Positions 7,318 to 15,140 of a stretch of DNA of 15,335 bases are shown here, piece by piece. Positions within the stretch are counted from its first letter, which is position 1, and the number at the start of each line of letters is the position of its first letter. Origin of the DNA: Proteobacteria bacterium UBA7420 (GTDB lineage Bacteria; Pseudomonadota; Gammaproteobacteria; Magnimaribacterales; D2472); the NCBI GenBank assembly GCA_002469975.1, contig DKMG01000021.1, positions 1 through 15,335 of the forward strand, read 5' to 3'. The notes under the pieces were generated by a model. That model did no database searches and was not told the DNA's origin. It saw only the letters and a program-made list of their open reading frames with translations. Made by a program: the position numbers and the translations under genes.

Positions 7318-8250
7318 TTACTCTTTTACTTTTGAGCCAAGATGGTTTTGATTTCTTTCTTTGGCTAAATCAATTTGCTTTTGCCTATCAGCATAGCGTT
7401 TTTTTTGTTCTGGAGTTTTCTGATCAAAGCAATTTGGGCAGCTAATGCCTCGCTGATACTTGATTGATAGTTGATCGTCTTTAGTGATGGGCATTCTACA
7501 TCCATGGCACATATCAAATGATCCAATCTGCAATTGATGGTTCAAAGCGACCCTGTCGTCGAAGACAAAGCATTCGCCCTCCCACAAAGACTCAGATTCA
7601 TCAATATTTTCTAGGTAGCTTAAGATGCCTCCCTTGAGATGCTGAACGCTCCCAAACCCTTTCGCTTTCATAAAGGATGAAGCTTTTTCACATCGAATGC
7701 CTCCCGTGCAAAACATGGCTATCTTTTGATCCTTTGAGATGCCTGAACGCTCTAACTGCTCAACCCAATCGGGGAACTCTCTAAAGTTAGTGGTCTCAGG
7801 TTGAATAGAGTTATGAAAACTACCAATTGAATACTCATATATGTTTCTTGTATCAATTAACAGAACATCATCTTGAGTAATTAAATCATTCCAATCTTTA
7901 GGATCAACATACTCACCAACTAGCTCTTGTGGGTTTGCAAGCTCATTTCCAATGCTTACTATTTCATTTTTAATTTTAACCTTCAGCCTTGGAAACGGCT
8001 CTTTTTTAGAAAGAGATAGTTTAAAATCACTACTGCTTAGTAAATCCTGTTTGCCTAGATAAACTTTAAAGGCTGCTATAGCTTTTAAGCTACCTGCAAC
8101 AGTGCCGTTAATGCCTTCCTCAGCAAGCAGCACAGTTCCTTTAACCTTGTGTCCATCTAAAAAATTATAAAAAGATTGCTGAAGATCTTCGAGGTTTGAG
8201 AGAGAGGAAAATTTATAAAAGGCTGCAACTTGAAATAGATTCTTTTTCAT
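7318..8250 (-). CDS. trhO: tRNA uridine(34) hydroxylase TrhO (rhodanese family)
   Basis: TrhO (formerly YceA) installs the oxygen of 5-hydroxyuridine at wobble position 34 of certain tRNAs, in an oxygen-dependent reaction. The 310-residue product has an N-terminal acylphosphatase-like ferredoxin fold (LLAEEGINGTVAGS near 41-54) and a central rhodanese domain. The catalytic loop is C181-TGGIRC, with C187 also conserved. A C-terminal cysteine-pair module (C248/C251 and C271/C274) is followed by a charged tail. It is somewhat shorter than E. coli TrhO (350 residues), mainly at the tail. The ATG at 8248-8250 directly precedes the conserved start of the fold. It is probably the promoter-proximal gene of a two-gene unit with the GST-like gene. 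A TATAAA-like box lies about 18 bases upstream, weakly supported. Confidence 0.93.
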   Translation of the reverse strand: MKKNLFQVAAFYKFSSLSNLEDLQQSFYNFLDGHKVKGTVLLAEEGINGTVAGSLKAIAAFKVYLGKQDLLSSSDFKLSLSKKEPFPRLKVKIKNEIVSIGNELANPQELVGEYVDPKDWNDLITQDDVLLIDTRNIYEYSIGSFHNSIQPETTNFREFPDWVEQLERSGISKDQKIAMFCTGGIRCEKASSFMKAKGFGSVQHLKGGILSYLENIDESESLWEGECFVFDDRVALNHQLQIGSFDMCHGCRMPITKDDQLSIKYQRGISCPNCFDQKTPEQKKRYADRQKQIDLAKERNQNHLGSKVKE

Positions 8251-8293
8251 TTTCTAATAAGTCCTGTTTTATAAAACTTATTGGGTATATCTA

Positions 8294-8377
8294 ATGCGAA
8301 AAAAGACTAAAGATAGAATCGCATTAATTATTGTCATGATCTTTATATTTTACTATATGTTTAGTCCTTACTTTTAA
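8294..8377 (+). CDS. Candidate 27-residue single-pass membrane peptide
   Basis: An ATG-to-TAA ORF too short for usual callers reads MRKKTKDR, then an uninterrupted hydrophobic stretch (IALIIVMIFIFYYMF), then SPYF. A basic head followed by about 16-19 hydrophobic residues is the pattern of small inner-membrane proteins with a cytoplasmic N terminus. It lies in an otherwise gene-free stretch, diverging from trhO. A palindromic TTTTATAAAA at 8267-8276 could provide a -10 box for either direction. There is no clear Shine-Dalgarno sequence, and T-rich DNA readily gives hydrophobic codons, so chance is a real alternative. The rest of the 8251-8459 spacer holds only one weak hairpin that I could see. 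Confidence 0.33.
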   Translation: MRKKTKDRIALIIVMIFIFYYMFSPYF

Positions 8378-8380
8378 ACA

Positions 8381-8402
8381 ATCAACACATCGGTGAGTTG
8401 AT
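8381..8402 (-). terminator. Weak hairpin, possible terminator of the tRNA pair
   Basis: ATCAAC and GTTGAT form a six-base stem, with two more pairs inside after one mismatch and a four-base loop. On the minus strand the hairpin is followed by TGTTTAAAAG, only a poor T-run. It could end the tRNA-Pro/tRNA-Arg transcript or be chance. Confidence 0.22.
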
Positions 8403-8459
8403 GCTCAAGATTTTGAGAGCAGAATATTGTGAAGAGGTGCAGAGGCAGCACATTAAAAA

Positions 8460-8536
8460 TGGCGCGCCTGAAGAGATTCGAACTCCTGACCCACGGTTTA
8501 GAAAACCGTTGCTCTATCCAACTGAGCTACAGGCGC
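8460..8536 (-). tRNA. tRNA-Arg (anticodon TCT)
   Basis: A 77-base cloverleaf on the minus strand. The acceptor GCGCCTG pairs with CAGGCGC, the anticodon loop TTTCTAA gives TCT (plus-strand 8500-8502, reads AGA), the T arm contains GTTCGAAT, the discriminator is G and CCA is encoded. It follows tRNA-Pro after four bases, so both probably come from one precursor. Confidence 0.97.
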
Positions 8537-8540
8537 ACAA

Positions 8541-8617
8541 TGGTCGGGGTAGTAAGATTCGAACTTACGACCACTCGCTCCCAAAGCGAGTGCGCTACCA
8601 GACTGCGCTATACCCCG
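8541..8617 (-). tRNA. tRNA-Pro (anticodon TGG)
   Basis: A 77-base cloverleaf on the minus strand. The acceptor CGGGGTA pairs with TACCCCG; a 5' C at position 1 is typical of bacterial tRNA-Pro. The anticodon stem CTCGC/GCGAG has loop TTTGGGA, giving TGG (plus-strand 8581-8583, reads CCA and wobble codons). The discriminator is A and CCA is encoded. It is the promoter-proximal member of the Pro-Arg pair, diverging from folD across 78 bases. Confidence 0.97.
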
Positions 8618-8695
8618 AGGTGTGTGATCTTAAAGTTTTAACCCTAAATAATCAATCTCCATTGCATAAATATTTAATGATGGGAAAATGCTGGC

Positions 8696-9544
8696 ATGTC
8701 ATCAAAAATTTTAGACGGTAAGGGACTTGCTCTAATTGCAGAGGAAGAAATTCAAAGACACGTATCTGAGCTGAAAAATGAGGGCATTGTTCCTACTCTT
8801 GCCACTGTGCTTGTTGGGGTGGATCCAGCCTCGGCAACATACGTGAAGATGAAACAAAATGCATGCGCCCGCTTAGGCATGAAATCTATAGCTATTGAGC
8901 TTGGCAAAGAAACAACAACAGCAGAGCTCTTGGCAACAATCCATGGGTTAAATAATGACCCTAAAGTTCATGGGATTCTTTTGCAGCACCCTGTGCCCTC
9001 CCAGATCAATGAGCGCGAATGTTTTGATGCAATTACTGTGGCTAAAGACGTCGATGGGGTCACCTGCATTGGATTTGGTCAGATGACGATGGGTGAACCG
9101 GCCTACGGATCCTGCACTCCTGCAGGCATCATGAGGATGTTGGATCACTATGAAATTGATATCTCAGGAAAACATGCAGTTGTAGTTGGAAGAAGTCCCA
9201 TCCTGGGCAAGCCCATGGCAATGATGCTGCTGAATAAAAATGCGACCGTAACTGTCTGCCATTCCAGAACAGAACATCTAGAGCTACACATTAAGAATGC
9301 AGATATTCTTGTTGGTGCAGTTGGAGTCCCTCGGCTAATAAAAAAAGAATGGATTAAAACTGGAGCTGTTGTAATAGATGCTGGCTACCATCCATCAGAA
9401 AAATGTGGTGATATTGAGCTAGATGGAATAGAAGAAATAACTTCAGCACATACACCTGTGCCTGGTGGCGTTGGCCCAATGACGATCAACACGTTGATAC
9501 TCAATACTCTATTATCAGCTCAAAAGTTAATGCAGGGTGGCTAG
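8696..9544 (+). CDS. folD: FolD, methylene-THF dehydrogenase/cyclohydrolase
   Basis: FolD is a cytosolic bifunctional enzyme that oxidises 5,10-methylene-tetrahydrofolate with NADP and hydrolyses the methenyl form to 10-formyl-THF, for purine and initiator-tRNA formylation. The 282 residues match the family. The catalytic Y49-x3-K53 (YVKMK) aligns with E. coli Y50/K54. Q97 is in GILLQHPVP, where QLPLP is more usual, and D120 is in KDVDG. The nucleotide-binding GRSPILGKP is at 165-173 and the C-terminal signature PVPGGVGPMTINTL is present. The ATG at 8696 has no clear ribosome site. The last codons overlap the next gene by eight bases, implying coupled translation. Confidence 0.96.
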   Translation: MSSKILDGKGLALIAEEEIQRHVSELKNEGIVPTLATVLVGVDPASATYVKMKQNACARLGMKSIAIELGKETTTAELLATIHGLNNDPKVHGILLQHPVPSQINERECFDAITVAKDVDGVTCIGFGQMTMGEPAYGSCTPAGIMRMLDHYEIDISGKHAVVVGRSPILGKPMAMMLLNKNATVTVCHSRTEHLELHIKNADILVGAVGVPRLIKKEWIKTGAVVIDAGYHPSEKCGDIELDGIEEITSAHTPVPGGVGPMTINTLILNTLLSAQKLMQGG

Positions 9545-11219
9545 TCTTCCTCTGATTGTTGGCTATGGCGGCATTAATGCGGCAGGACGTTCAATTTTTG
9601 ATCTAGGCTATAAGCGGATCTTATTTGATGACTTCGGACCCTTTGAACAACAAGAAGTGCTGCAGAGTCTTGGACACCTTATGGGTGAAAGCGATGAACA
9701 AACTATTCTTGATAGATCATTAATTAGAAAAATTGATAGTGATTTTTTCCAGAACAATAATTTAAGAAACCCAGAGCTTCCGACTGCCGCTGGTGGTCAG
9801 CTACCCTCGGGTTTTGATCCTGCGGATACATATAATGCTAGGCAACATCCCAGAAGCCTCGCAATGACCGTATTTGGCTTATCTGACACACTCAAAAGTC
9901 TCGGCATGCCGTGGGAGGAAATCATTAAAAGAGTGCCCAGAGATAAAATTGGATGCATCTCTGGTTGTGCAGTTGCGCAAGCAGATAAATATGGCATGGG
10001 TGGGATGTTCCAGTCAGCCCTTTCAGGATCAAGGGTAACAAGCAAGCACATGGCAATGTCATTGGGAGAAATGAGTGCAGATTTTGCTCATGCATATGTC
10101 CTAGGAACCATGGGCATTACTGGTAACTTTGTTGGTGCATGTGCTACTTTTCAATATAATTTAAAAGTTGGCATCTCTATGATTCAATCTGGAGAGGCTT
10201 TGATTTGCGTTGTTGGCGCAGCTGAATCAGGAATAGTGCCTGAGATTTACGAGGCTTTCGCAGCCACCAGAGGATTAGCGGAGGATGACAATTTGCTTGC
10301 CCTACAAAAAAAATTAGGTGAAGACTTTTCTGCACCCAATTATAGAAAAATTTGCAGACCTTTTGGTGAAAACATAGGTATGAGTTTGGGTGAATCTGCT
10401 CAATTTGTTGTTTTGATGGCGGATGAACTTGTAATGGAATTAGGCTTAGACATTCATGGCGCTGCTCTCTCTAGCCATATCCATGCTGATGGATTTAAAA
10501 AATCAATCTCCGGGCCTGGTGCAGGAAATTATCTAACAATGGGTAAGGCGCTCCAGCAAGTCCAGCAATACTTTGGTCAAGATTCTCTCAACAAGACATT
10601 TGTTCATGCTCATGGCACAAGCACCCCTCAAAACCGAGAAAGTGAATCGCACATTATTTCTAGTTTAGCTAAAGCCATGCATATCGACAGCCTTCCTGTG
10701 ACCGCAATCAAGTCTTATCTTGGGCACTCTCTTGCAGCAGCTGGAGGGGATCAGATGATTAATGCAATTGGTAGCTGGAATAATCTTAAGATACCTGGCA
10801 TCACCTCAACCCCAGCACTCGCTGAGAATGTGAGCTCAGATAATGTAAATTTCTTACTCGACCACTTAGATTTTGAAAGAGGCTCTTTTGATTTTGCAAT
10901 CTTGAATGCAAAAGGTTTTGGGGGGAATAATGGAACGGCTCTAGTGGCTTCTCCTGATAAAACTCACAATTTACTAAAAGTAAAATACTCTAAAAAAGAA
11001 CTAATAAAATATCAAGAAGCAAATGCTTCTATACAAGATGCGTTGCATGCTGAAAAAGACCTCATTTTGAATGGAAGCACTAAATCAAGATACATCTTTG
11101 GAGAAGGCGTTGTCGATGGCATGGTGGATTTTGATTTTCATGCTCAAGAAATTATTAATAATAAAACGGGAGAAAAACTTTCATTAAAGGCAACTTTGCC
11201 TTACAAAGAATTTCTATAA
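9537..11219 (+). CDS. fabY: FabY-type beta-ketoacyl-ACP synthase
   Basis: A ketosynthase of the thiolase fold with a complete Cys-His-His triad: C202 in GACATFQ, H359 in VHAHGTSTP and H397 in KSYLGHSLAAAG, plus the conserved lysine K392. At 560 residues it is much longer than FabB/FabF (about 410), with roughly 100 extra residues at the N terminus and about 85 at the C terminus. The N terminus LPLIVGYGGINAAGRS, the segment DGFKKSISGPGAGNYLT and the motif KGFGGNN match what I recall of Pseudomonas aeruginosa FabY. FabY condenses acetyl-CoA with malonyl-ACP to start fatty-acid synthesis. The start is GTG, overlapping folD by eight bases; an in-frame TAA nine bases upstream excludes an earlier start. 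folE follows after 37 bases. The ketosynthase class is certain; the FabY role is inferred from similarity. Confidence 0.85.
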   Translation: MASLPLIVGYGGINAAGRSIFDLGYKRILFDDFGPFEQQEVLQSLGHLMGESDEQTILDRSLIRKIDSDFFQNNNLRNPELPTAAGGQLPSGFDPADTYNARQHPRSLAMTVFGLSDTLKSLGMPWEEIIKRVPRDKIGCISGCAVAQADKYGMGGMFQSALSGSRVTSKHMAMSLGEMSADFAHAYVLGTMGITGNFVGACATFQYNLKVGISMIQSGEALICVVGAAESGIVPEIYEAFAATRGLAEDDNLLALQKKLGEDFSAPNYRKICRPFGENIGMSLGESAQFVVLMADELVMELGLDIHGAALSSHIHADGFKKSISGPGAGNYLTMGKALQQVQQYFGQDSLNKTFVHAHGTSTPQNRESESHIISSLAKAMHIDSLPVTAIKSYLGHSLAAAGGDQMINAIGSWNNLKIPGITSTPALAENVSSDNVNFLLDHLDFERGSFDFAILNAKGFGGNNGTALVASPDKTHNLLKVKYSKKELIKYQEANASIQDALHAEKDLILNGSTKSRYIFGEGVVDGMVDFDFHAQEIINNKTGEKLSLKATLPYKEFL

Positions 11220-11256
11220 AAGTTAAAATAATAGCTGGTTAACCTTGGGTAAAAAA

Positions 11257-11868
11257 ATGGCAGAGAATATTTCAAATTTAGAGAACTCAGATGATTTTGA
11301 TGAAATTGTAACCCCATCAAATGAATTGATAAATTCCTTCAAACATATGATTGAAGACATAGGTGAAGATGCCACTCGAGATGGTCTTCTTGATACCCCA
11401 AAAAGAGCTGCTGCTGCATTTAAGTTTCTGAATCATGGATATAAAATGAGTCTGGATAAAGTTGTCAATAATGCTTTATTTAATTCGGATATTGAAGACA
11501 TGGTCTTGGTTAGAGATATTGAGTTTTATTCCCTATGTGAGCACCACATGCTTCCATTTAATGGAAGGTGCCATGTTGCATATATTCCTGATGGCAAGGT
11601 TTTAGGTTTAAGTAAGATTGCAAGAATAGTTGATATGTTTGCAAGAAGGCTTCAAATTCAAGAGAGGTTAACTCACGAAGTGGCGGATGCCATCACAGAG
11701 ATTACAGGATGTAAAGGCTGCGCAGTGGTAGTGGAAGCTCAGCATATGTGTATGGTGATGCGAGGCGTACAAAAGCAAAATTCAGTGATGAAAACATCTT
11801 CAATGGTTGGCGCTTTTCGAAACAACCCATCTACAAGAGCTGAATTTCTTGCGTTACTAGGAAGTTAG
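11257..11868 (+). CDS. folE: GTP cyclohydrolase I, FolE
   Basis: FolE converts GTP to 7,8-dihydroneopterin triphosphate, the first step of folate (and possibly queuosine or biopterin) synthesis. From the ATG at 11257 the protein has 203 residues. The zinc ligands are C94 and H97 in SLCEHHMLPF, and C165 in AQHMCMVMRGVQK. Their spacing is identical to E. coli C110, H113 and C181, so this is the zinc-dependent type IA enzyme. TPKRAAAAF near 47-55 and VLGLSKIARIVD near 115-126 are further signatures. An in-frame TTG at 11245 would add four residues (MGKK); I prefer the ATG, although neither start has a good ribosome site. The stop TAG abuts the stop of the convergent gene. Confidence 0.96.
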   Translation: MAENISNLENSDDFDEIVTPSNELINSFKHMIEDIGEDATRDGLLDTPKRAAAAFKFLNHGYKMSLDKVVNNALFNSDIEDMVLVRDIEFYSLCEHHMLPFNGRCHVAYIPDGKVLGLSKIARIVDMFARRLQIQERLTHEVADAITEITGCKGCAVVVEAQHMCMVMRGVQKQNSVMKTSSMVGAFRNNPSTRAEFLALLGS

Positions 11869-12246
11869 CTAGAGCTGATTGTCTTTGGAGGTTGACCCTG
11901 CACCATCTGCTGCATTAGTGTCTACTTCAATAATGTCCTCGGCCTCTATAATCTCTTCTTCATGAGTATCAGGGCTCTCATTACTACCCTTAAATGGCCA
12001 AGGCTTGGAGTTGGTATTAAAGCTTAAAAAATCTAATGCGTCGTTGAAGAAATCTTGAAGCCAATCCTGAACGATCTTTAATTGATCGTTAGTATTTGAG
12101 GTAAAGAGATAAAAGAGAAATTGTATGCCAATCAACAGCAATAACACACCAACAATAAAATGAATGGCAGCACCATATATCACCATAAAGAAAAAGCGTT
12201 GCCACTTCTTCGGCTCTAATAGTTCATCTTTTTTAATTTCAGTCAT
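11869..12246 (-). CDS. DUF4389 family membrane protein
   Basis: A 125-residue protein of unknown function. A short basic cytoplasmic N terminus leads into hydrophobic residues from about 18 to 49 (FFFMVIYGAAIHFIVG, then LLLLIGIQFLFYLFT), one long or two short membrane helices. These are followed by a family-typical segment (QDWLQDFFNDALDFLSFNT, then KPWPF) and a strongly acidic tail from about 88 onward. The RFFFMVIYG-to-FLFYLFT pattern and the WPF end match my memory of DUF4389. A Shine-Dalgarno-like AGGA sits seven bases before the ATG, inside the last codons of gpsA. It is the distal gene of the htpG-gpsA run, three bases after gpsA. DUF4389 genes next to gpsA also occur in Pseudomonas, as I recall; a role in lipid or envelope processes is only a guess. 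Confidence 0.85.
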   Translation of the reverse strand: MTEIKKDELLEPKKWQRFFFMVIYGAAIHFIVGVLLLLIGIQFLFYLFTSNTNDQLKIVQDWLQDFFNDALDFLSFNTNSKPWPFKGSNESPDTHEEEIIEAEDIIEVDTNAADGAGSTSKDNQL

Positions 12247-12249
12247 GAT

Positions 12250-13278
12250 TTAATCCTGTTGTGTGAATTCTACATCAACTTCATTGGGATGATCTAACAA
12301 ATCTATAAGTAATTGCTCTGATGCCATGCCTTCATATAGGATCTTGTAAAGAGACTCGACCATTGGCATGCAGACCCCCATCTGTTGTGCCTCCTGATAA
12401 ACCACTTCGACTGTTCTTGCGCCCTCTGCCACCTGACCCACCCGCTCTTTAGCTTGGAGTAAAGTCATATCTTTAGCAATGAGCTCTCCTAGCTGAAAGT
12501 TACGGGAAAGCTTGGAGGTGCATGTGGCCATCAAATCACCCATTCCAGCCAAGCCAAGAAAAGTAATAGGGTTGGCTCCCTTGGCCACTGCAAATCTACT
12601 CATTTCAGCCATGCTTCTGGTAACAATAAAACCCAATGCATTCTCGCCAACATTTTTTGCGTGTGCAATTCCACAACATATTGCATAAATATTTTTTAAT
12701 GCTCCAGCCAACTCTACACCCTGAACATCCAAGCTTGAAAAAACTTTAAATGTTGATGAAGAGAGAATTTTTTTAATGTTTGATGTAAGTTCTGAGTTAG
12801 AGGATGCAATGACTGTGCCTGCAATTTTCTGCTCAGCAATCTCCTTTGCCAGATTTGGACCACTTAAAACGCCTACCTGACTGCCTATAATGTGACCAAG
12901 GTGGTGGGAGATAATCTCTGTCATGGTTCTAAACGGATCTGCTTGAATTCCCTTGGTGCAAGAGATGATTGAGACAGATGAGCTAATGTAAGGTTCAAGT
13001 CGCGCAATGATTTGCTCAAATATTAAGCTTGGAGTTGCTACTAAAATATACTCAGCATCACTAACAACTACTTTAAGATCCTCAGAAGCAGAAATATTCT
13101 CTGAAAGTTTAAGTTCAGGGTGGTAAGTCGTATTTGCACCTTCAGAATTTATACGCAAGGCCTGCTCTGCATCACGAACCCATAAACGGACTTCATGACC
13201 ATTGGATGCAGCGATATTAGCCAGCACAGTGCCAAAGCTCCCGCCACCGAGAACTGCGACCTGTTTGATGTGCGCCAT
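12250..13278 (-). CDS. gpsA: Glycerol-3-phosphate dehydrogenase [NAD(P)+]
   Basis: GpsA reduces dihydroxyacetone phosphate to sn-glycerol-3-phosphate, the backbone of phospholipids, in the cytosol. The 342-residue enzyme begins with a Rossmann fold (LGGGSFGTVLA, glycine-rich loop 11-16). It has the conserved SCTKG (K109) and LSGPNLAKEIAE near 138-149. The catalytic lysine is K195 in GALKNIYAI, and GLAGMGDLMATC (D248) with SRNFQLG mark the substrate pocket. The ATG follows the htpG TAA with no intervening base, and the next gene starts three bases after its stop, so translation of the three is probably coupled. No separate ribosome site is visible. Confidence 0.97.
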   Translation of the reverse strand: MAHIKQVAVLGGGSFGTVLANIAASNGHEVRLWVRDAEQALRINSEGANTTYHPELKLSENISASEDLKVVVSDAEYILVATPSLIFEQIIARLEPYISSSVSIISCTKGIQADPFRTMTEIISHHLGHIIGSQVGVLSGPNLAKEIAEQKIAGTVIASSNSELTSNIKKILSSSTFKVFSSLDVQGVELAGALKNIYAICCGIAHAKNVGENALGFIVTRSMAEMSRFAVAKGANPITFLGLAGMGDLMATCTSKLSRNFQLGELIAKDMTLLQAKERVGQVAEGARTVEVVYQEAQQMGVCMPMVESLYKILYEGMASEQLLIDLLDHPNEVDVEFTQQD

Positions 13279-15105
13279 TTACGCTAAATACTTATCTAGC
13301 TGTCTTAGATATTTTGAAGGGTCTTTAGGGGTTCCACCCTCAGCAATTACAGCGTAGTCAAATAAGAATTGGGAGAAGTTTGTAAATTCTTTTCCAGACA
13401 AGCTACCTAGTTTTTTAATAAGCTTGTGTTTAAGATTCACTTCAAACACTGGCTTCGACTCTCCAAAACTTTGTCCAGAGGCCTCTAGTATTCTTTTTAG
13501 CTGCGCGCCTGGCTCATCTTTAGATAGGACTAAACATACTGCTGAGTCCACAAGACGTGAGCTCGCTATAACATCTGAGACTTTTGCATCTAATGATTTC
13601 TTCATCTTATCGATAATTTCCTGCTTTTCTTTGGTGACCTTTGGCTTCTTTTCATTCTCATCTAACTCTTCTTTCGCAATATTGACCAAGGTCTTGCCTT
13701 TAAACTGCATAAGCGTTGACATCAACCACTCATCAATACGATCAGTTAGCAGCAGCACTTCTGTATCATTTGCCTTGAGATGCTCAATGTGAGGCGAGTT
13801 TGCTGCTGCCTCATAGGAGTCAGCAATAGAGTAATAAATTTTGTCCTCGCCCTCTTTAAGTCTGTCAATATATTCATCCAAAGTTGTATCGAGCTCATGG
13901 GTGTCAGATGAGGAGCTAGCAAATAGAAAAAGCTCTGCAATAGATTCAGAGTGCTCAAAATCCTCGGCTGGACCCTCTTTTATAACTAAACCAAATTCTT
14001 TCCAAAATTTCTGATAATCGTTAGGCTTATCTTTTTGCATTTTTTTCAAAGAATCGAGCACTCTTTTAGTGAGGCCTTTTTTAATAGAATCAACAAGGGG
14101 ATGGTCTTGTAAAATCTCTCTTGAAACATTAAGCGGTAGATCACTAGAATCAACAACACCCTTAATAAATCTTAAGTAAAGGGGAAGAAAATGCGCAGCA
14201 TCATCCATGATAAAAACCCGCTGTATAAATAATTTTATCCCTCTAGGGGTATCACGATTCCAAAGATCATAAGGAGATTTTTCAGGAATAAACAAGAGAC
14301 TGGTGTACTCTTGCTTGCCCTCAACCTTGTTATGAATCCAAGCCAAAGGATCATTATTGTCATATGAAATAAATTTATAAAAGTCTTTATATTCTTGATC
14401 TTTAACTGAGCGCTTAGATTTTAGCCATATTGCATCAGAGTCATTGATGGTTTGTGATTCACCCTCTTCTGGATTGAGAATCAAGGGAAAGTTAATGTAT
14501 TGAGAATACTTTTGTAACAAGAACTTCACACGCATTAATTCTGAAAATTCTTTATTGTCATCATTTAAATAAACGGTAATCACTGTTCCGCGATTTTCTT
14601 TTGGAATGTTTGATAATTGGTATGTGTCCTCGCCAGCGCTCTCCCAAAGCACGGCCTCTTCTGCTTTTGCGGTGGCCGCTCTGGAATGAACCGAGACCTT
14701 GTCGGCAACCATAAATACAGAATAAAAACCAACACCAAACTGGCCAATCAAATTTGAATCTTTCTTTTTTTCTCCAGCCATGTCTGCTAAGAACTGAGCT
14801 GTGCCAGATTTAGCAATGGTTCCAATATTTTGGATAATTTCTTCTTCATTCATGCCAATGCCGTTATCAGAAATAGTAATAGTATTATTTTTAGCATTTA
14901 AATGAATGTTGATCTTTAAGTCTGAGTCTTCGCCTAGAAGCTTAGAATTCTCAATTGATTGGAAGCGAATTTTATCTAGTGCATCAGAAGCATTAGATAC
15001 TAGCTCTCTTAAAAAGATCTCTTTGTTCGAGTACAGGGAATGAATCATCAGCTGCATCAGCTGCTTTGTTTCAGTTTGGAATGATTTAGTTTTTGCTCTT
15101 GCCAT
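13279..15105 (-). CDS. htpG: HtpG, bacterial Hsp90 chaperone
   Basis: HtpG is a homodimeric ATP-dependent cytosolic chaperone. The 608-residue product (E. coli 624) has the GHKL ATPase domain at about 1-215. E34 and N38 lie in LRELVSNASDALDKI, the nucleotide-contacting DNGIGM is at 80-85, and the lid glycines are in GQFGVGFYS from 121. The middle domain includes NVSREILQ with the catalytic arginine. The C-terminal dimerisation domain follows, without the eukaryotic MEEVD tail, as expected in bacteria. A good ribosome site AAGAGGA lies eight bases before the ATG (15114-15120), one of the few canonical ones in the window. It abuts gpsA downstream and lies 35 bases after the small DUF2256 gene. 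No heat-shock sigma-32 promoter was recognised in the short upstream gap. Confidence 0.98.
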   Translation of the reverse strand: MARAKTKSFQTETKQLMQLMIHSLYSNKEIFLRELVSNASDALDKIRFQSIENSKLLGEDSDLKINIHLNAKNNTITISDNGIGMNEEEIIQNIGTIAKSGTAQFLADMAGEKKKDSNLIGQFGVGFYSVFMVADKVSVHSRAATAKAEEAVLWESAGEDTYQLSNIPKENRGTVITVYLNDDNKEFSELMRVKFLLQKYSQYINFPLILNPEEGESQTINDSDAIWLKSKRSVKDQEYKDFYKFISYDNNDPLAWIHNKVEGKQEYTSLLFIPEKSPYDLWNRDTPRGIKLFIQRVFIMDDAAHFLPLYLRFIKGVVDSSDLPLNVSREILQDHPLVDSIKKGLTKRVLDSLKKMQKDKPNDYQKFWKEFGLVIKEGPAEDFEHSESIAELFLFASSSSDTHELDTTLDEYIDRLKEGEDKIYYSIADSYEAAANSPHIEHLKANDTEVLLLTDRIDEWLMSTLMQFKGKTLVNIAKEELDENEKKPKVTKEKQEIIDKMKKSLDAKVSDVIASSRLVDSAVCLVLSKDEPGAQLKRILEASGQSFGESKPVFEVNLKHKLIKKLGSLSGKEFTNFSQFLFDYAVIAEGGTPKDPSKYLRQLDKYLA

Positions 15106-15140
15106 AATATTTATCCTCTTTGTAGAAATATGGAGTTAAA

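Noticed and set aside
8404..8416. CTCAA/TTGAG hairpin near the tRNA-Arg 3' side
   Set aside because: The five-base stem is weak and no T-run follows on either strand, so it is not reported as a terminator.
8398..8721. Plus-strand ORFs across the 8400-8720 region
   Set aside because: They cover the two minus-strand tRNA genes; the peptides are the familiar spurious translations of tRNA antisense strands.
11245..11256. Four-residue extension of FolE from a TTG
   Set aside because: An ATG lies four codons downstream, neither start has a good ribosome site, and the family N terminus is not conserved, so the ATG is the simpler choice.
13424..13958. Overlapping ORFs within htpG on both strands
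   Set aside because: They are alternative-frame shadows of the well-conserved Hsp90 coding sequence.
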